A DNA stretch of 64,000 nucleotides from positions 1 to 64,000 of the forward strand of contig NZ_NBVR01000042.1 of NCBI RefSeq assembly GCF_002607735.1. Reading direction: 5' to 3'. The position numbers and the translations under genes are program-made. The DNA is from Proteus alimentorum (GTDB lineage Bacteria; Pseudomonadota; Gammaproteobacteria; Enterobacterales; Enterobacteriaceae). Under the pieces are notes generated by a model. It did not search any database and was not told where the DNA came from. It saw nothing but the letters and a program-made list of their open reading frames with translations. Below are positions 35,303 to 46,469 of the stretch, one piece after another; positions within the stretch are counted from its first letter, which is position 1, and the number at the start of each line of letters is the position of its first letter.

Positions 35303-36037
35303 TTAGATCATGTACATGCCACCATTGACATGCAATGTTTCACCCGTGATATAGCTTGCTTCATCAGAAGCTAAGAAAGCTACAGCACTGGCAATCTCTT
35401 TGGCATCACCTAAACGGTTAGCAGGGACTTGAGATAAAATACCTGCTCTTTGGTCGTCTGTTAATGCTCTAGTCATATCAGTTTCGATAAAACCAGGAGC
35501 AACAACATTCACCGTAATGCCACGGGAAGCAACTTCGCGTGCTAATGATTTACTAAAACCAATCACACCCGCTTTCGCCGCCGCGTAGTTTGCCTGTCCT
35601 GCGTTACCCATGGTTCCAACAACAGAACCAATGGTAATTATACGACCATAACGTTTTTTCATCATAGCACGCATAACTGCTTTAGACAGACGGAAGACTG
35701 ATGAAAGATTAGTGTCAATGATATCTTGCCACTCATCATCTTTCATGCGCATCAACAGGTTATCACGAGTAATACCTGCATTATTGACCAAAATATCAAT
35801 TTCGCCAAATTCAGCGCGCACATCTGCTAAAAATTTTTCGATTGAGTCGTTTTCTGTGACATTTAACACAAAACCCTTACCCTTACCGCCTAAATATTCG
35901 CTGATAGCTTGCGCACCGTTTTCACTCGTTGCTGTACCAATTACTGTCGCACCGCGTGCAACTAAATCTTCTGCAATCGCACGGCCAATACCACGGCTTG
36001 CACCAGTAACTAGCGCTATTTTTCCGTCAAATCCCAT
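35303..36037 (-). CDS. fabG: 3-oxoacyl-[ACP] reductase
   Basis: An NADPH-dependent SDR of 244 aa with TGASRGIGRAIA at the N-terminus, NNAG, the catalytic serine in GSVVGTMG and YxxxK in NYAAAKAG (about 151-155). It reduces 3-keto-acyl-ACP. It lies 8 nt after fabD. Confidence 0.97.
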   Translation of the reverse strand: MGFDGKIALVTGASRGIGRAIAEDLVARGATVIGTATSENGAQAISEYLGGKGKGFVLNVTENDSIEKFLADVRAEFGEIDILVNNAGITRDNLLMRMKDDEWQDIIDTNLSSVFRLSKAVMRAMMKKRYGRIITIGSVVGTMGNAGQANYAAAKAGVIGFSKSLAREVASRGITVNVVAPGFIETDMTRALTDDQRAGILSQVPANRLGDAKEIASAVAFLASDEASYITGETLHVNGGMYMI

Positions 36038-36045
36038 GAGATCCC

Positions 36046-36978
36046 TCAGTCATTTCCTAATGCAGCATCTAATGATGCAATATCATTAACTGCTGCAGCG
36101 TTCATTTCTTTAGAAATACGTTTTGTTAAGCCAGTTAATACTTTTCCTGGTCCGATTTCTAATAGTTGTGTGATGCCTTTTTCGGCAATAAATTCAACCG
36201 TTTCAGTCCAGCGAACCGGATTATAAAGCTGGCGAACTAATGCATCACGGATTGCATTTGCATCAGTTTGCGCTATCACATCAACGTTATTAACCACCTG
36301 AACTTCAGGTTGTTTAAATTCAATTTCTTGTAATGCAACGGCTAGCTTATCAGCAGCAGGTTTCATTAATGCACAGTGAGAAGGCACGCTTACCGCTAAA
36401 GGTAAAGCACGTTTAGCGCCCGCTTCTTTACATAACACACCAGCACGTTCTACGGCTTCTTTGTTACCCGCAATAACAACTTGCCCTGGTGAGTTAAAGT
36501 TGACAGGTGAGACAACGTCTCCTTGCGCTGCTTCTTCACAGGCTTTTGCAATAGCGTCATTATCTAAACCGATAATCGCATACATTGCACCTGTACCCGC
36601 AGGCACAGCTTCTTGCATCAGTTGACCACGTAATTCTACTAGCTTAATCGCAGCAGCGAAATCAATAACACCAGCACACACTAAAGCAGAATACTCGCCA
36701 AGACTGTGACCTGCCATCATTTGTGGCATTTTGCCTTGTTTTTCTTGCCATACACGCCAGATAGCAACAGAAGCTGCTAATAACGCTGGCTGTGTTTTCC
36801 ATGTTTTGTTTAGCTCTTCTTCTGGGCCATTCTGAACTAAGTCCCAAAGAGAGTAACCCAATACATCAGATGCTTGAGCAAATGTTTCAGTCACGATTGG
36901 ATATTGCTCTGCAAGTTCTGCAAGCATTCCAACAGTTTGTGATCCCTGTCCGGGAAAAACCATTGCAAAATCAGTCAT
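36046..36978 (-). CDS. fabD: Malonyl-CoA:ACP transacylase
   Basis: Loads malonate on ACP. The 310-aa protein begins MTDFAMVFPGQGSQ and has GHSLGEYSA with the nucleophile serine (about 92) and the partner histidine in SVPSHCALM (about 201). The open frame extends 21 codons further upstream into fabH; ATG 36978 is chosen from family alignment and lies just past fabH. Confidence 0.97.
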   Translation of the reverse strand: MTDFAMVFPGQGSQTVGMLAELAEQYPIVTETFAQASDVLGYSLWDLVQNGPEEELNKTWKTQPALLAASVAIWRVWQEKQGKMPQMMAGHSLGEYSALVCAGVIDFAAAIKLVELRGQLMQEAVPAGTGAMYAIIGLDNDAIAKACEEAAQGDVVSPVNFNSPGQVVIAGNKEAVERAGVLCKEAGAKRALPLAVSVPSHCALMKPAADKLAVALQEIEFKQPEVQVVNNVDVIAQTDANAIRDALVRQLYNPVRWTETVEFIAEKGITQLLEIGPGKVLTGLTKRISKEMNAAAVNDIASLDAALGND

Positions 36979-36997
36979 GTTTATTTTCCTGATAATA

Positions 36998-37951
36998 TTA
37001 AAAACGGATAAGTGCAGAACCCCAAGTAAAACCGCCACCAAACGCTTCCAGTAAAATTAACTGGCCACGCTGAATGCGATTATCTCTTACAGCTTCATCT
37101 AATGCTGTTGGGACTGATGCTGCTGACGTATTGCCATGGCGATTTAATGTCACCACTACTTTATCCATTGTCATATCCAGCTTTTTCGCTGTCGCTGAAA
37201 TAATTCTTAAATTTGCCTGATGAGGCACAAGCCAGTCCAGTTCAGATTTATCAATTTTGTTAGCTTCAAGAGTCTCATCCACAATGTGGGCAAGCTCACG
37301 AACTGCGACTTTAAAAACTTCATTTCCTGCCATCGTAACGTAAGCAGGTAAATCGTCGTTCTCTCTACTCTGATAAGGTAATGCTAATAGATCACCAAAA
37401 CGTCCATCAGAATGTAAATGGGTAGAGATAATGCCTTCTTCTTCTGATGCGCCAACAACCGCAGCCCCTGCCGCATCACCAAAGAGGATAATCGTACCAC
37501 GATCTTCTGGATCTAAAGCGTGAGATAATCTGTCAGCACCAATAACCAGTGCATTTTTAACAGAACCTGCTTTAATAAATTGATCCGCAATACTTAATGC
37601 ATAAACAAAACCTGAACACGCAGCTGCAACATCAAAAGCAATACAGTCATTGATACCTAATGCATTTTGAATTTGGCAAGCTGCACTTGGAAATGCATGT
37701 GAGCCAGATGTCGTTGCAACAATAATTAATCCAATATCTTGCTTATCAATACCTGACATTTCTAATGCTTTTTCGCCAGCACCCGCCCCCATCACGGCAA
37801 CAGTTTCTTCTTCTGTTGCAATTCGACGTTCATGAATACCCGTTCTGGTAACAATCCACTCGTCAGATGTTTCAACCATTTTTTCTAAATCGGCATTAGT
37901 TCGCACTTGTACAGGCAAGTAACTACCAGTACCTAAGATTTTTGTATACAT
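36998..37951 (-). CDS. fabH: 3-oxoacyl-[ACP] synthase III
   Basis: Starts fatty acid synthesis by condensing acetyl-CoA with malonyl-ACP. The 317-aa protein has Cys in [10 protein letters not shown] (about 112), histidine in VPHQANLRI and asparagine in [11 protein letters not shown]. It lies 4 nt after plsX. Confidence 0.97.
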   Translation of the reverse strand: MYTKILGTGSYLPVQVRTNADLEKMVETSDEWIVTRTGIHERRIATEEETVAVMGAGAGEKALEMSGIDKQDIGLIIVATTSGSHAFPSAACQIQNALGINDCIAFDVAAACSGFVYALSIADQFIKAGSVKNALVIGADRLSHALDPEDRGTIILFGDAAGAAVVGASEEEGIISTHLHSDGRFGDLLALPYQSRENDDLPAYVTMAGNEVFKVAVRELAHIVDETLEANKIDKSELDWLVPHQANLRIISATAKKLDMTMDKVVVTLNRHGNTSAASVPTALDEAVRDNRIQRGQLILLEAFGGGFTWGSALIRF

Positions 37952-37955
37952 TCTA

Positions 37956-38993
37956 TCAATCGCTCTTGGGTAATACTGTTGTCAGTCGTGAAGCAATTCG
38001 TTCTGGAATTTTTCGCTCAACGGCATGAACAGCCTGTTCTATTGCTGCTGTAAACGCGCTTTCATTTGCGCCACCATGGCTTTTAATGACGATACCGCGT
38101 AATCCTAACAGAGAAGCACCGTTATACTGGTCGGGGTTCATATGTCCAAAACGCTTAATTAGCCGTTTTTGTAACCACTTCTTCAATATTTTCATCCACC
38201 ACGACGTTTTTTTATTTTCGGTAGTAGAAGATTTAATCAATGAAAGGAAAACTCTGATAACTCCTTCCATCGTTTTAAGGGAGACATTACCTGCGAAGCC
38301 GTCACACACCAATACATCAGTTTTACCTGTCAGTAATTCATTACCTTCAACATAACCAATATAATTAATATTCGGTGTCGATTTTAATACCGTAGCAGCT
38401 TCGCGGATATTATCTAATCCTTTACTCTCTTCTTCACCAATATTTAAAAGTGCCACTTTCGGTGAATCAATCTCTGCTATCTCTTCGGCCATAACTGCGC
38501 CCATTACCGCGAACTGTACCAGCATTTTGCTATCACAATTAACGTTAGCGCCAAGATCAAGAACAACCGTCTTGCCTTTTTTCTGATTAGGTAATACCGA
38601 AACCAGTGCAGGACGTTCAATTCCATCAATCGCATTAAGTCGAAGTTTTGCTAATCCCATCAATACGCCGGTATTCCCTGCACTTACACAAGCCTGTGCA
38701 TCCCCTGTTTTCACGAGATCAAGTGCCACTCGCATTGATGTGCCTTTACTTGCTCTAATAGCTTGTGAAGGTTTGGCATCATTGGCGACAATATGTTCTG
38801 CGGGTATAACTTGTAAACGGGAGATTAGCTCAGCATTTTGATTTGCAAGCAGAGGAGAGATAGAGTCTGGTTGACCTACCAGCAATATTTTTAAATGAGG
38901 ATTAGATGCCAGCGCCCGCAAACAAGCAGGCACTGTGATGCGAGGACCGAAGTCCCCGCCCATCGCATCTAACGCTATGGTTAGATTTGTCAA
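37956..38993 (-). CDS. plsX: Phosphate acyltransferase PlsX
   Basis: Makes acyl-phosphate from acyl-ACP for phospholipid synthesis. The 345-aa protein starts with [12 protein letters not shown] and has [20 protein letters not shown] and [15 protein letters not shown]. It follows rpmF by about 25 nt, the usual yceD-rpmF-plsX order. Confidence 0.97.
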   Translation of the reverse strand: MTNLTIALDAMGGDFGPRITVPACLRALASNPHLKILLVGQPDSISPLLANQNAELISRLQVIPAEHIVANDAKPSQAIRASKGTSMRVALDLVKTGDAQACVSAGNTGVLMGLAKLRLNAIDGIERPALVSVLPNQKKGKTVVLDLGANVNCDSKMLVQFAVMGAVMAEEIAEIDSPKVALLNIGEEESKGLDNIREAATVLKSTPNINYIGYVEGNELLTGKTDVLVCDGFAGNVSLKTMEGVIRVFLSLIKSSTTENKKTSWWMKILKKWLQKRLIKRFGHMNPDQYNGASLLGLRGIVIKSHGGANESAFTAAIEQAVHAVERKIPERIASRLTTVLPKSD

Positions 38994-39017
38994 GGTATCA
39001 ACGAGCTATAAAGCTAA

Positions 39018-39188
39018 TTACTTGTTGATAACCTTGCGACCACGGTAGTAACCGTCAGCAGTTACATGGTGACGCAGGTGAGTTTCACCAGAAGTTTTGT
39101 CAACAGAAACTTGAGTTACTGTCAGCGCGTCATGAGAGCGACGCATACCGCGTTTAGAACGAGTTGGTTTGTTTTGTTGTACGGCCAT
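39018..39188 (-). CDS. rpmF: 50S ribosomal protein L32
   Basis: A 56-aa basic protein beginning [20 protein letters not shown] and ending RGRKVINK, close to E. coli L32 (57 aa). ATG is at 39186-39188 and TAA at 39018-39020. It starts 5 nt after yceD stops and leads into plsX, which ties ribosome and membrane synthesis in one transcript. The zinc-ligand cysteines of some L32 types are absent, as normal for enterobacteria. Confidence 0.97.
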   Translation of the reverse strand: MAVQQNKPTRSKRGMRRSHDALTVTQVSVDKTSGETHLRHHVTADGYYRGRKVINK

Positions 39189-39193
39189 TGACC

Positions 39194-39727
39194 TTACTCC
39201 TTAGTACTTTTCTTTAAACTGGCTAATACGGCAAATGGATTTGGCTTCTCTGATAATTCTTCAGGGAGTTCACCAAACACCATATCCGCGTCGGACACTT
39301 CACAGTGTTCAAAATCATGTACCGGAACCACCGGCAAGTTGAGGATTATTTCATCTTCAATCATTGCCAGCAAATCTATTTCACCAAATTCGTTTACATA
39401 AACTGGTTCATATTCTTCCGGTAATGTCTCGGCCCGTTCATCACTGACAACAGGGCTAAAACAATATGTTGCGTGAACATGATACGGAAAATGGCCACCA
39501 CAACGTTGACATTCTAAAGTCACATCCACATCGGAATGTCCTTTAATCACGGCAAGACGCTGATGGTCAATATCAAATGATAAAGCCACATCAATATTAC
39601 TGTCCACACTGACCACCGATTCAGCTAAGCGGCTTACTTGCTCTGGAGAATAATGACCGTCATAGTCTAAATTCTTTTGAGCTGCTCGCAGCGCATCAAT
39701 GGTCAGGGGTAATTTTACCTTTTGCAT
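39194..39727 (-). CDS. yceD: YceD, 23S rRNA accumulation protein
   Basis: A 177-aa DUF177 protein with a CxxC in [10 protein letters not shown] and an acidic C-terminal region. Family members are needed for normal 23S rRNA levels in plants and bacteria. It is first in the yceD-rpmF-plsX transcript and divergent from yceF. Confidence 0.92.
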   Translation of the reverse strand: MQKVKLPLTIDALRAAQKNLDYDGHYSPEQVSRLAESVVSVDSNIDVALSFDIDHQRLAVIKGHSDVDVTLECQRCGGHFPYHVHATYCFSPVVSDERAETLPEEYEPVYVNEFGEIDLLAMIEDEIILNLPVVPVHDFEHCEVSDADMVFGELPEELSEKPNPFAVLASLKKSTKE

Positions 39728-39868
39728 AAGGCGCGCATATTATCTTTGTAATGGAATATAGTCAAAGAAAAAGGCGGGTTATCTACACCTTTCCACCAAA
39801 ATTCGCTTTATCAGCGGCGCATAGTTTAGAATGTCAGGCATCATTTTGCTACGGATTTTAAAAAAAAT

Positions 39869-40468
39869 ATGTTGCCACTCGTTCTTGCGTCTACTTCACC
39901 CTTTCGAGCTCAGTTGCTGAAAAAGCTTGGAATGCCTTTTATACAGGCATCTCCAGAGATTGACGAAACCCCGATGCCCACAGAGTGCGCTCAAGATCTT
40001 GTCAGTCGCTTATCCTATGAAAAAGCCAGCGCTTTACAAGCAAAATTTCCACATCACCTTATAATTGGTTCTGATCAAGTTTGTGTGCTGAATAACAAGA
40101 TCACAGGGAAACCCCATAATTTTGATAATGCCTTTGCACAATTAAAACAAGCTTCAGGGCAATGTATCTCGTTCTACACCGGATTAACTGTATATAATAG
40201 CCTAACTTTAGAACATCAAACGCATTGTGAATTATTTCAAGTTTATTTTCGTTATTTAACTGATGAAGAAATCATCAGTTATTTAAATAAAGAAATGCCT
40301 TTCAATTGTGCAGGAAGTTTTAAATCTGAGGGGCTAGGTATTACGCTATTCGATAAACTTGTCGGTGACGATCCAAATTCTTTAATTGGTTTACCACTTA
40401 TCCGATTGAATAAAATGTTACTTTCACAAAGAATAAACCCATTATTTTTCTCTGATGATCAAAAATAA
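39869..40468 (+). CDS. yceF: Maf-like 7-methyl-GTP pyrophosphatase YceF
   Basis: A 199-aa Maf-fold nucleotide pyrophosphatase. ASTSPFRAQLL at the N-terminus and GSDQVCVLNN are the family motifs. E. coli YceF prefers m7GTP and helps clear modified nucleotides. It is divergent from yceD by 141 nt. Confidence 0.93.
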   Translation: MLPLVLASTSPFRAQLLKKLGMPFIQASPEIDETPMPTECAQDLVSRLSYEKASALQAKFPHHLIIGSDQVCVLNNKITGKPHNFDNAFAQLKQASGQCISFYTGLTVYNSLTLEHQTHCELFQVYFRYLTDEEIISYLNKEMPFNCAGSFKSEGLGITLFDKLVGDDPNSLIGLPLIRLNKMLLSQRINPLFFSDDQK

Positions 40469-40514
40469 ATCTGATCATCTTATTTTTTAATCTTATGTAG
40501 CGATAAAGCGTATT

Positions 40515-40907
40515 ATGAATAAATTAGCATCAGTCTTAACAGCTTTAGTGGTGGCAACAGCATTAGTGGGTTGTTCTGATGAAAAAGACACTGAAATTTC
40601 AACAACAAAAACAACTAACACGATCCAAGACAGTGTCATTTCAGACAAAAAAGATGACAACACATCCTCATTTAAAAAGAATTTTGTCAGTAGCTGCATA
40701 TTAGGTTCTGGCATTACTGATGATGCGCTAATTCCTCAAATTGCCGAAGTGTGTGAATGCACTTACGACGGCATTATTAAAAATTACGGAATGACCGAAT
40801 TTATCCGCGTAGATATGGAAATGCGCAAAAACGGCTCAAAATCACTGCCTAAAGAGTGGAATATTGATAAAGTTGTTGAACAATGCATGACAAAAGTGGA
40901 AGGTTAA
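40515..40907 (+). CDS. Small lipoprotein of unknown function
   Basis: A 130-aa protein with a signal helix and lipobox LVGC (Cys20), a threonine- and aspartate-rich linker and a small C-terminal domain. The domain contains paired cysteines (SSCILG, VCECTYD, EQCM) that could form disulfides. It lies between yceF and rluC, where E. coli has no such gene. I do not recognise the family. Confidence 0.75.
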   Translation: MNKLASVLTALVVATALVGCSDEKDTEISTTKTTNTIQDSVISDKKDDNTSSFKKNFVSSCILGSGITDDALIPQIAEVCECTYDGIIKNYGMTEFIRVDMEMRKNGSKSLPKEWNIDKVVEQCMTKVEG

Positions 40908-40946
40908 TTCTATTTCCTATTCACTTTCTTAGTGGTTTAAGAAAAG

Positions 40947-40974
40947 CAATACGCCCAGCTAACTGGGCGCATTG
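40947..40974. terminator. Hairpin between the lipoprotein and rluC
   Basis: CGCCCAG pairs with CTGGGCG around CTAA, extended by CAAT/ATTG. A CTTTT run follows on the minus strand, so it best fits rluC. The genes are convergent, so it may serve both. Confidence 0.6.
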
Positions 40975-41012
40975 AGTATTCAGATTTTCTGTCGAAATAA
41001 AATTTTTTAGAC

Positions 41013-41966
41013 TTAAGATTTTTGACTACGTAATACTTGCAAACAATGGCGTAACTGGTTATCCATTGGCGCTTCAATGCGCATTTGTTCACCCGTTGAA
41101 GGATGAGTAAATGTCAAAGAACTTGCATGTAAAAATAGGCGATTAAGTTTTGTTCCTACCAATTGTGAATCAAAATCACGATCACCATAACGATCATCAA
41201 ATGCAATAGGATGACCTGCATGTAATGTATGTACACGAATTTGGTGTGTTCTTCCTGTCACAGGACTTGCTTTCACAAGTGTGGCGAATTCAAAACGCTC
41301 TTCAACCTTAAAACGTGTTTCTGAAGGTTTTCCTTCATTACTCACTTTAACCACTCTCTCACCACTTTGAAGAATATTTTTCAATAACGGCGCCTGAACA
41401 ACTTTAGTGTGAGATTGCCACTGACCACGAACTAAGGCTAAATAATCTTTTTGCATCTGTTTTAAGCGCAATTGCTCATGTAAGGCACGCAATGCTGAAC
41501 GTTTTTTTGCAATTAATAAAACACCCGACGTATCTCTATCAAGACGATGTACAAGCTCTAAAAAACGGGCTTCTGGGCGCAATGCACGTAAACCTTCAAT
41601 CACACCAAAACTTAACCCACTTCCCCCATGTACCGCCGTACCTGAAGGTTTATTGATGAGCATTAAGTGGTCGTCTTCATATAAAATACAATTTGACAAT
41701 GCAGCGACTTTATCAAGCTTTGGTGATACCGCAACTTCTTCTTTTTCCGATACTCGCACAGGAGGAATACGGATGCTATCACCCGCATTGAGTTTGTATT
41801 CAGGTTTAATTCGCCCTTTGTTAACTCGAACTTCCCCTTTCCGGATAATTCGGTAAATCATACTTTTTGGTACACCTTTCAAGCGTGCCAGTAAAAAATT
41901 ATCGATACGCTGGCCTGCTTCATCGCCATCAATGGTGACGAACTGAACTTGATTAAATGATTTCAT
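41013..41966 (-). CDS. rluC: 23S rRNA pseudouridine(955/2504/2580) synthase
   Basis: A 317-aa RluA-family enzyme with an N-terminal S4 domain (about 18-80) and the catalytic aspartate in HRLDRDTSGVLL (about 144). GRTHQIRVH is the C-terminal family motif. It is divergent from rne, as in E. coli. Confidence 0.96.
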   Translation of the reverse strand: MKSFNQVQFVTIDGDEAGQRIDNFLLARLKGVPKSMIYRIIRKGEVRVNKGRIKPEYKLNAGDSIRIPPVRVSEKEEVAVSPKLDKVAALSNCILYEDDHLMLINKPSGTAVHGGSGLSFGVIEGLRALRPEARFLELVHRLDRDTSGVLLIAKKRSALRALHEQLRLKQMQKDYLALVRGQWQSHTKVVQAPLLKNILQSGERVVKVSNEGKPSETRFKVEERFEFATLVKASPVTGRTHQIRVHTLHAGHPIAFDDRYGDRDFDSQLVGTKLNRLFLHASSLTFTHPSTGEQMRIEAPMDNQLRHCLQVLRSQKS

Positions 41967-42224
41967 AGTGGCGATTCTTTGGCTCTCTTAAAATAAAAAT
42001 AACAAACAACTTTGTGGTGTACAAAATAACATCAAACCTGCCGTCTATTTTAACCTGAATAATGAGAAAAAGACGAAACATTAGCTAATCTCTCATATTT
42101 ATACAGAAAAAGTCACCAAAGCAGAAAAGTCATCTTGCTATAACCCTAACACCAATGGAATAATGCAGACTCTCCTGATTATGTTTATCAGGTATATTTA
42201 TGAAAATTTTGTTTGTTTGATTTT

Positions 42225-42497
42225 CAAAATGCAGCAATGGCGTAAGACATAGTCGAAAATCAAACAATTTAGTATGCCATAAATACATCGCTTATTGAGT
42301 TGAAACATCGTGTTCAATTAAAGAGTGCTGAATTTTTGAACTAAAAATCAGACTCACCGACATATTGCACCTCAATACAATCGACAACCGTGAGGTTGAC
42401 GCCTTTGTAAAAGACACGAGGTCATCGGTTATCAATAGTGTAATTACGTATGTTAGTGGCACATTATAAAACGTGAAAATAACGAGTAAGTCACAAT
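42225..42497 (+). promoter_or_regulatory. Conserved rne 5' UTR (autoregulatory leader)
   Basis: Between rluC and rne lies a 530-nt spacer. Its last part resembles the E. coli rne leader as I remember it: GCAGCAATGGCGTAAGAC at 42231-42248, then a hairpin closed by AACCG (42386-42390) and CGGTT (42426-42430) enclosing GAGGTTGACG and ACACGAGG. AACGAGTAAGTCAC follows before the start. In E. coli this leader binds RNase E and lets it degrade its own mRNA, so the same feedback is inferred. Confidence 0.7.
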
Positions 42498-45400
42498 ATG
42501 AAAAGAATGTTAATTAACGCAACTCAGCAGGAAGAGTTGCGTGTTGCCCTTGTCGATGGGCAACGTTTGTACGATCTGGATATCGAAAGCCCCGGTCATG
42601 AACAGAAAAAAGCGAATATCTATAAAGGTAAAATCACGCGAATTGAACCCAGCTTAGAAGCCGCTTTTGTTGATTATGGTGCGGAACGCCACGGTTTCCT
42701 TCCTATCAAAGAAATAGCCCGCGAATACTTTCCTAGTAATTATCACTCCCATGGTCGTCCTAACATCAAAGATGTCTTAAAAGAAGGCCAGGAAGTTATT
42801 GTTCAAGTTGATAAAGAAGAGCGAGGCAATAAAGGTGCAGCGTTAACCACGTTTATCAGCCTTGCAGGTAGTTATTTGGTATTAATGCCAAATAATCCTC
42901 GTGCAGGTGGTATTTCTCGCCGTATTGAAGGTGAAGACCGTACTGAACTCAAAGAAGCTTTATCAAGCCTTGAAATCCCAGATGGTATGGGTCTAATTGT
43001 ACGTACAGCAGGTGTTGGCAAATCTGCCGAAGCGCTACAACAAGACTTAAGCTATCGTCTAAGACACTGGGATGCGATTAAGAAAGCGGCTGAGAGTCGC
43101 CCTGCTCCATTCTTAATCCATCAGGAAAGTAACGTCATCGTTCGCGCATTCCGCGACTACTTACGTCCTGATATTGGTGAGATTTTAATTGATAACGCGA
43201 AAGTCGTTGAGATGGCGCGTAGCCATATTGAAGCGATTGGTCGTGGTGATTTTGCTAGCAAAATTCGCCATTACACAGGTGCAGTACCTCTATTCAGCCA
43301 TTACCAAATTGAATCACAGATTGAATCTGCGTTTCAGCGTGAAGTTCGCCTGCCTTCTGGTGGCGCTTTAGTTATTGATACAACTGAAGCATTAACAGCG
43401 ATTGATATCAACTCATCACGCTCAACTCGCGGTGGTGATATCGAAGAAACGGCCTTTAATACTAACTTAGAAGCGGCTGACGAAATTGCACGCCAATTAC
43501 GTTTACGCGACTTGGGTGGTTTAATTGTTATCGACTTTATCGACATGACGCCTGTGCGCCATCAGCGTGAAGTAGAAAACAGAATGCGCGAAGCTGTTCG
43601 CCAAGATCGTGCGCGCATTCAAATTGGACGCATCTCTCGCTTTGGCTTATTAGAGATGTCTCGTCAACGTTTAAGCCCTTCATTAGGTGAATCTAGCCAT
43701 CACGTTTGTCCACGTTGCTTAGGCACCGGCACTATTCGTGATAACGAATCACTGTCACTTTCTGTGTTACGTCTTATTGAAGAAGAAGCACTTAAAGAAA
43801 ATACACATGAAGTGCATGCGATTGTGCCTGTTCAAATCGCCTCTTATTTGCTTAACGAAAAACGTAAAGCGGTTACTGACATTGAATTACGTCAATCTAA
43901 TGTCAAAGTGGTTATTGTTCCTAATGACCAAATGCAAACGCCTCATTTCTCTGTTATTCGTGTACGCAAAGGCGAAGAAATTACCTCTCTAAGCTATAAC
44001 TTAGCGCAATTCCATGAAAGCCAGTTAAATGAAGCTGAGGACGATGTTGTTACAGAGCGTAAAGCGCCTGAACAGCCGGCTATTTCAGCCTTTGGATTGC
44101 AAGAAGAAGAGCCAACTGAAGCGACGAAAAGCAAAAAAACACCTCAGCCTCAAGCTAAATCTGTTAAATCGGAACAAGCTCAAGGTACCGGTTTCTTTGC
44201 CTCTATCGCAAAATTCTTCTCTAACTTATTTAGTAGTGAACCAGAGCCTGTGGTAACACAAGAAAAACCACAGGAAAATAAGAAAGAGAATAACGACAAT
44301 CGTCGTGATCGTCGTAATAACAATAATCGACGTAACAACAATAATCGCCGTGACCGTGATAACGATCGTAATCGTGATAACGCAAATAGCGAAGACAATC
44401 GCAAAAGTCGCAATCAAAAACCACAAACTACACCAACAACTGAAGTGAGTAGTGAACAAGAGATTGCAGAACGCGAAGCTCGTCGCCAACAGCGTCGTGA
44501 ACAACGTGCTGAGCAACGCCGTCGTCAAGAAGAAAAACGTCAACAGCAACAAGAAGCGGCTAAAGCACAAGCGGCTCTTGCTGGAAATGATACCGCAGCA
44601 AAAGACAGTGCTGATGAGAAGAAAGAAGAACCTCGTCGCCCTGCTATGCAACGCCGTAATCGTCGTCAATTAACACAATCTGTACGCGTGACTGACAATG
44701 ATAATGCATTAGCTGTTGTACCTGTTGCGACTGAAAAAGCCGTTTCTGAGCCACCTGTTGCAACAACACAAACTAAAGTTGCGCCAACGGAAAAATCAGC
44801 ACCTAAAGCAGTCGCTGTTGCGAAAGTTGAAGCAAATGAAGCACAAACTGTAAAAGCATTACCTGATGCAACTAAATCACAAGATGACAATAAAAACGAA
44901 GATAATAACGGGCAAGATAATGTTATGCCACGTCGTTCTCGCCGTTCACCTCGTCATTTACGTGTAAGTGGTCAACGTCGTCGTCGCTATCGTGATGAAC
45001 GTACTTTAACCGTATCACCAATGCCTCTGGCAATGGCAGTGGCTTCTCCTGAACTTGCTTCAGGTAAAGTCTTCATTCGCTACCCAATCACACCGGTCAG
45101 TGATGCACCATTTATTGAGAATAATGTTGAAAACAACAATGACGTTTCTGTTAACCACATTGTTACTCATCAAGATCCACAAATGGTCGCTATCACACCA
45201 GCGGTTTCAGAAGCCATTGTTGCTGATATTGCACAAGTAGGATCGACTGAATCAACTTATTCTGTCACAGTGAGCACTGAATCAACCACAGAGGCTGTTG
45301 CTGAAATTATTGCAGTAGAACCACAAGCTGTGCCTGTTGAAACTAATGACATCATTGAAAACAACGTTATTAGTGATGTTATTAATGAAGTGAATACAGA

Positions 45401-45944
45401 AGAGCACGTTACTCGTAAAGAGAATATTTCAGCGGTATTAAATACCACTGAAGCTTATATGCATGAAACTTCACAACAAGCTGAAACAGACATCGCACCA
45501 GTAGAGAATAAAACATCAACGCCTGAATCTCAACCTGTTGAAACGGTGATAGCGACTGAAGAAACGGTTGAGCAACACAAAGAAGTTGCTGCTGAAACTG
45601 TTGTTGCTCCTGTTGTTGAAACCGTTGTTGAAACCGTTGTTGAAACCGTTGTTGAAAACCAGCCAGTAGAAAGCGCAACCCCTGCTATAGAAGTTGAAAC
45701 AGTAACAGAGAGCAAACCAGCGGAAGTCGTTATTCGTCAAGAGCCTGTTGCAGTTGCACGCCAGCTACATGCAAGCTCACCAATGACAAAAGCACCAGCT
45801 GCCGATGAAGCACCTGTGGCAATTGAAATCAAAGCGTGGGAAGCACGTCCTGCTTTTGATAAGAAAGGACGCACTGGTGCAGGTGGACACTGTTCTACTA
45901 ATCATGCGTCTTCAGAAATGACTAAAGCTGAAAGTCAAAACTGA
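42498..45944 (+). CDS. rne: Ribonuclease E
   Basis: The endonuclease core of the degradosome, 1148 aa. The catalytic half (to about 510) has the S1 domain, DNase-I-like motif with IDFIDM and the zinc link [10 protein letters not shown]. The C-terminal half is disordered. It contains an amphipathic membrane helix near residue 560 ([14 protein letters not shown]), arginine-rich RNA-binding tracts (RRNNNNRR and [10 protein letters not shown]) and a repeat of VVET. The last segment [11 protein letters not shown] resembles the PNPase-binding end of E. coli RNase E. A terminator follows. Confidence 0.96.
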   Translation: MKRMLINATQQEELRVALVDGQRLYDLDIESPGHEQKKANIYKGKITRIEPSLEAAFVDYGAERHGFLPIKEIAREYFPSNYHSHGRPNIKDVLKEGQEVIVQVDKEERGNKGAALTTFISLAGSYLVLMPNNPRAGGISRRIEGEDRTELKEALSSLEIPDGMGLIVRTAGVGKSAEALQQDLSYRLRHWDAIKKAAESRPAPFLIHQESNVIVRAFRDYLRPDIGEILIDNAKVVEMARSHIEAIGRGDFASKIRHYTGAVPLFSHYQIESQIESAFQREVRLPSGGALVIDTTEALTAIDINSSRSTRGGDIEETAFNTNLEAADEIARQLRLRDLGGLIVIDFIDMTPVRHQREVENRMREAVRQDRARIQIGRISRFGLLEMSRQRLSPSLGESSHHVCPRCLGTGTIRDNESLSLSVLRLIEEEALKENTHEVHAIVPVQIASYLLNEKRKAVTDIELRQSNVKVVIVPNDQMQTPHFSVIRVRKGEEITSLSYNLAQFHESQLNEAEDDVVTERKAPEQPAISAFGLQEEEPTEATKSKKTPQPQAKSVKSEQAQGTGFFASIAKFFSNLFSSEPEPVVTQEKPQENKKENNDNRRDRRNNNNRRNNNNRRDRDNDRNRDNANSEDNRKSRNQKPQTTPTTEVSSEQEIAEREARRQQRREQRAEQRRRQEEKRQQQQEAAKAQAALAGNDTAAKDSADEKKEEPRRPAMQRRNRRQLTQSVRVTDNDNALAVVPVATEKAVSEPPVATTQTKVAPTEKSAPKAVAVAKVEANEAQTVKALPDATKSQDDNKNEDNNGQDNVMPRRSRRSPRHLRVSGQRRRRYRDERTLTVSPMPLAMAVASPELASGKVFIRYPITPVSDAPFIENNVENNNDVSVNHIVTHQDPQMVAITPAVSEAIVADIAQVGSTESTYSVTVSTESTTEAVAEIIAVEPQAVPVETNDIIENNVISDVINEVNTEEHVTRKENISAVLNTTEAYMHETSQQAETDIAPVENKTSTPESQPVETVIATEETVEQHKEVAAETVVAPVVETVVETVVETVVENQPVESATPAIEVETVTESKPAEVVIRQEPVAVARQLHASSPMTKAPAADEAPVAIEIKAWEARPAFDKKGRTGAGGHCSTNHASSEMTKAESQN
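45612..45659 (+). repeat. Four-copy 12-bp tandem repeat in rne
   Basis: Four tandem copies of GTTGTTGAAACC (the last ends AAC) encode [16 protein letters not shown] in the disordered tail. The unit is a multiple of three, so slippage would change only the repeat number. Confidence 0.85.
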
Positions 45945-45989
45945 TAATAAGATGTTATTAAGAATATCTTGATAATACGTCTAAATTGA

Positions 45990-46018
45990 GAACCCACTTT
46001 TTAGTGGGTTCTTTTTTT
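45990..46018 (+). terminator. Intrinsic terminator of rne
   Basis: GAACCCACT pairs with AGTGGGTTC around TTTT, followed by seven T residues. Confidence 0.9.
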
Positions 46019-46070
46019 GGGGTAACTATTAGCAAATTCACTTAGTATGAATTAAGCCAAAAATAAAATA

Positions 46071-46103
46071 AAAAAAAGCCCCTGAATATTCAATTCAGGA
46101 GCC
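46071..46103 (-). terminator. Intrinsic terminator of tmaR
   Basis: On the minus strand GGCTCCTGAAT pairs with ATTCAGGGGC (one mismatch), followed by a run of eight T residues. Confidence 0.82.
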
Positions 46104-46130
46104 TTCAACTTCTTATTCTGAATAAAGCAA

Positions 46131-46469
46131 TCAGTCTTTTAGATCAGGAAGATTTTTAATTTCACCCATCGCTTTTAATTGCTTAGACAATTCACGGCGC
46201 TCTTTAGACAGATCGGCATTTTTAATAATGTAATCGTCAACACGATCGTCATAGTCACTACGCATATTAGCAATAATACCGAGTACATCTTCAATCGACA
46301 TACCTGGTTTAATGTATTCACTTAAGTTGTCTAATAAAAGAACACGTTTTTGGTTATCACGGATCTTTTTCTCATTGTCAGTGATCTCACGACGGATTTT
46401 GTTTTTACGACGATACATACGCACAAACTCCAGTACGTTTTGGAAAGACGGCTTGTTTGCGTTATCCAT
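46131..46469 (-). CDS. tmaR: Pole-localizer protein TmaR (YeeX)
   Basis: A 112-aa DUF496 protein, highly charged and predicted to be coiled coil ([17 protein letters not shown], then [14 protein letters not shown]). In E. coli TmaR places and restrains enzyme I of the PTS at the cell pole. Here it is alone, between rne and a sugar symporter, not next to yeeX neighbours of E. coli. Confidence 0.9.
   Translation of the reverse strand: MDNANKPSFQNVLEFVRMYRRKNKIRREITDNEKKIRDNQKRVLLLDNLSEYIKPGMSIEDVLGIIANMRSDYDDRVDDYIIKNADLSKERRELSKQLKAMGEIKNLPDLKD

Noticed and set aside
39728-39868. SraB-like small RNA between yceD and yceF
   Set aside because: The position fits E. coli SraB, but I see no terminator or conserved sequence to support it.
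43334-45740. Long minus-strand frames opposite rne
   Set aside because: Shadows of the repetitive, biased codon use of the RNase E tail; the rne frame explains the region.
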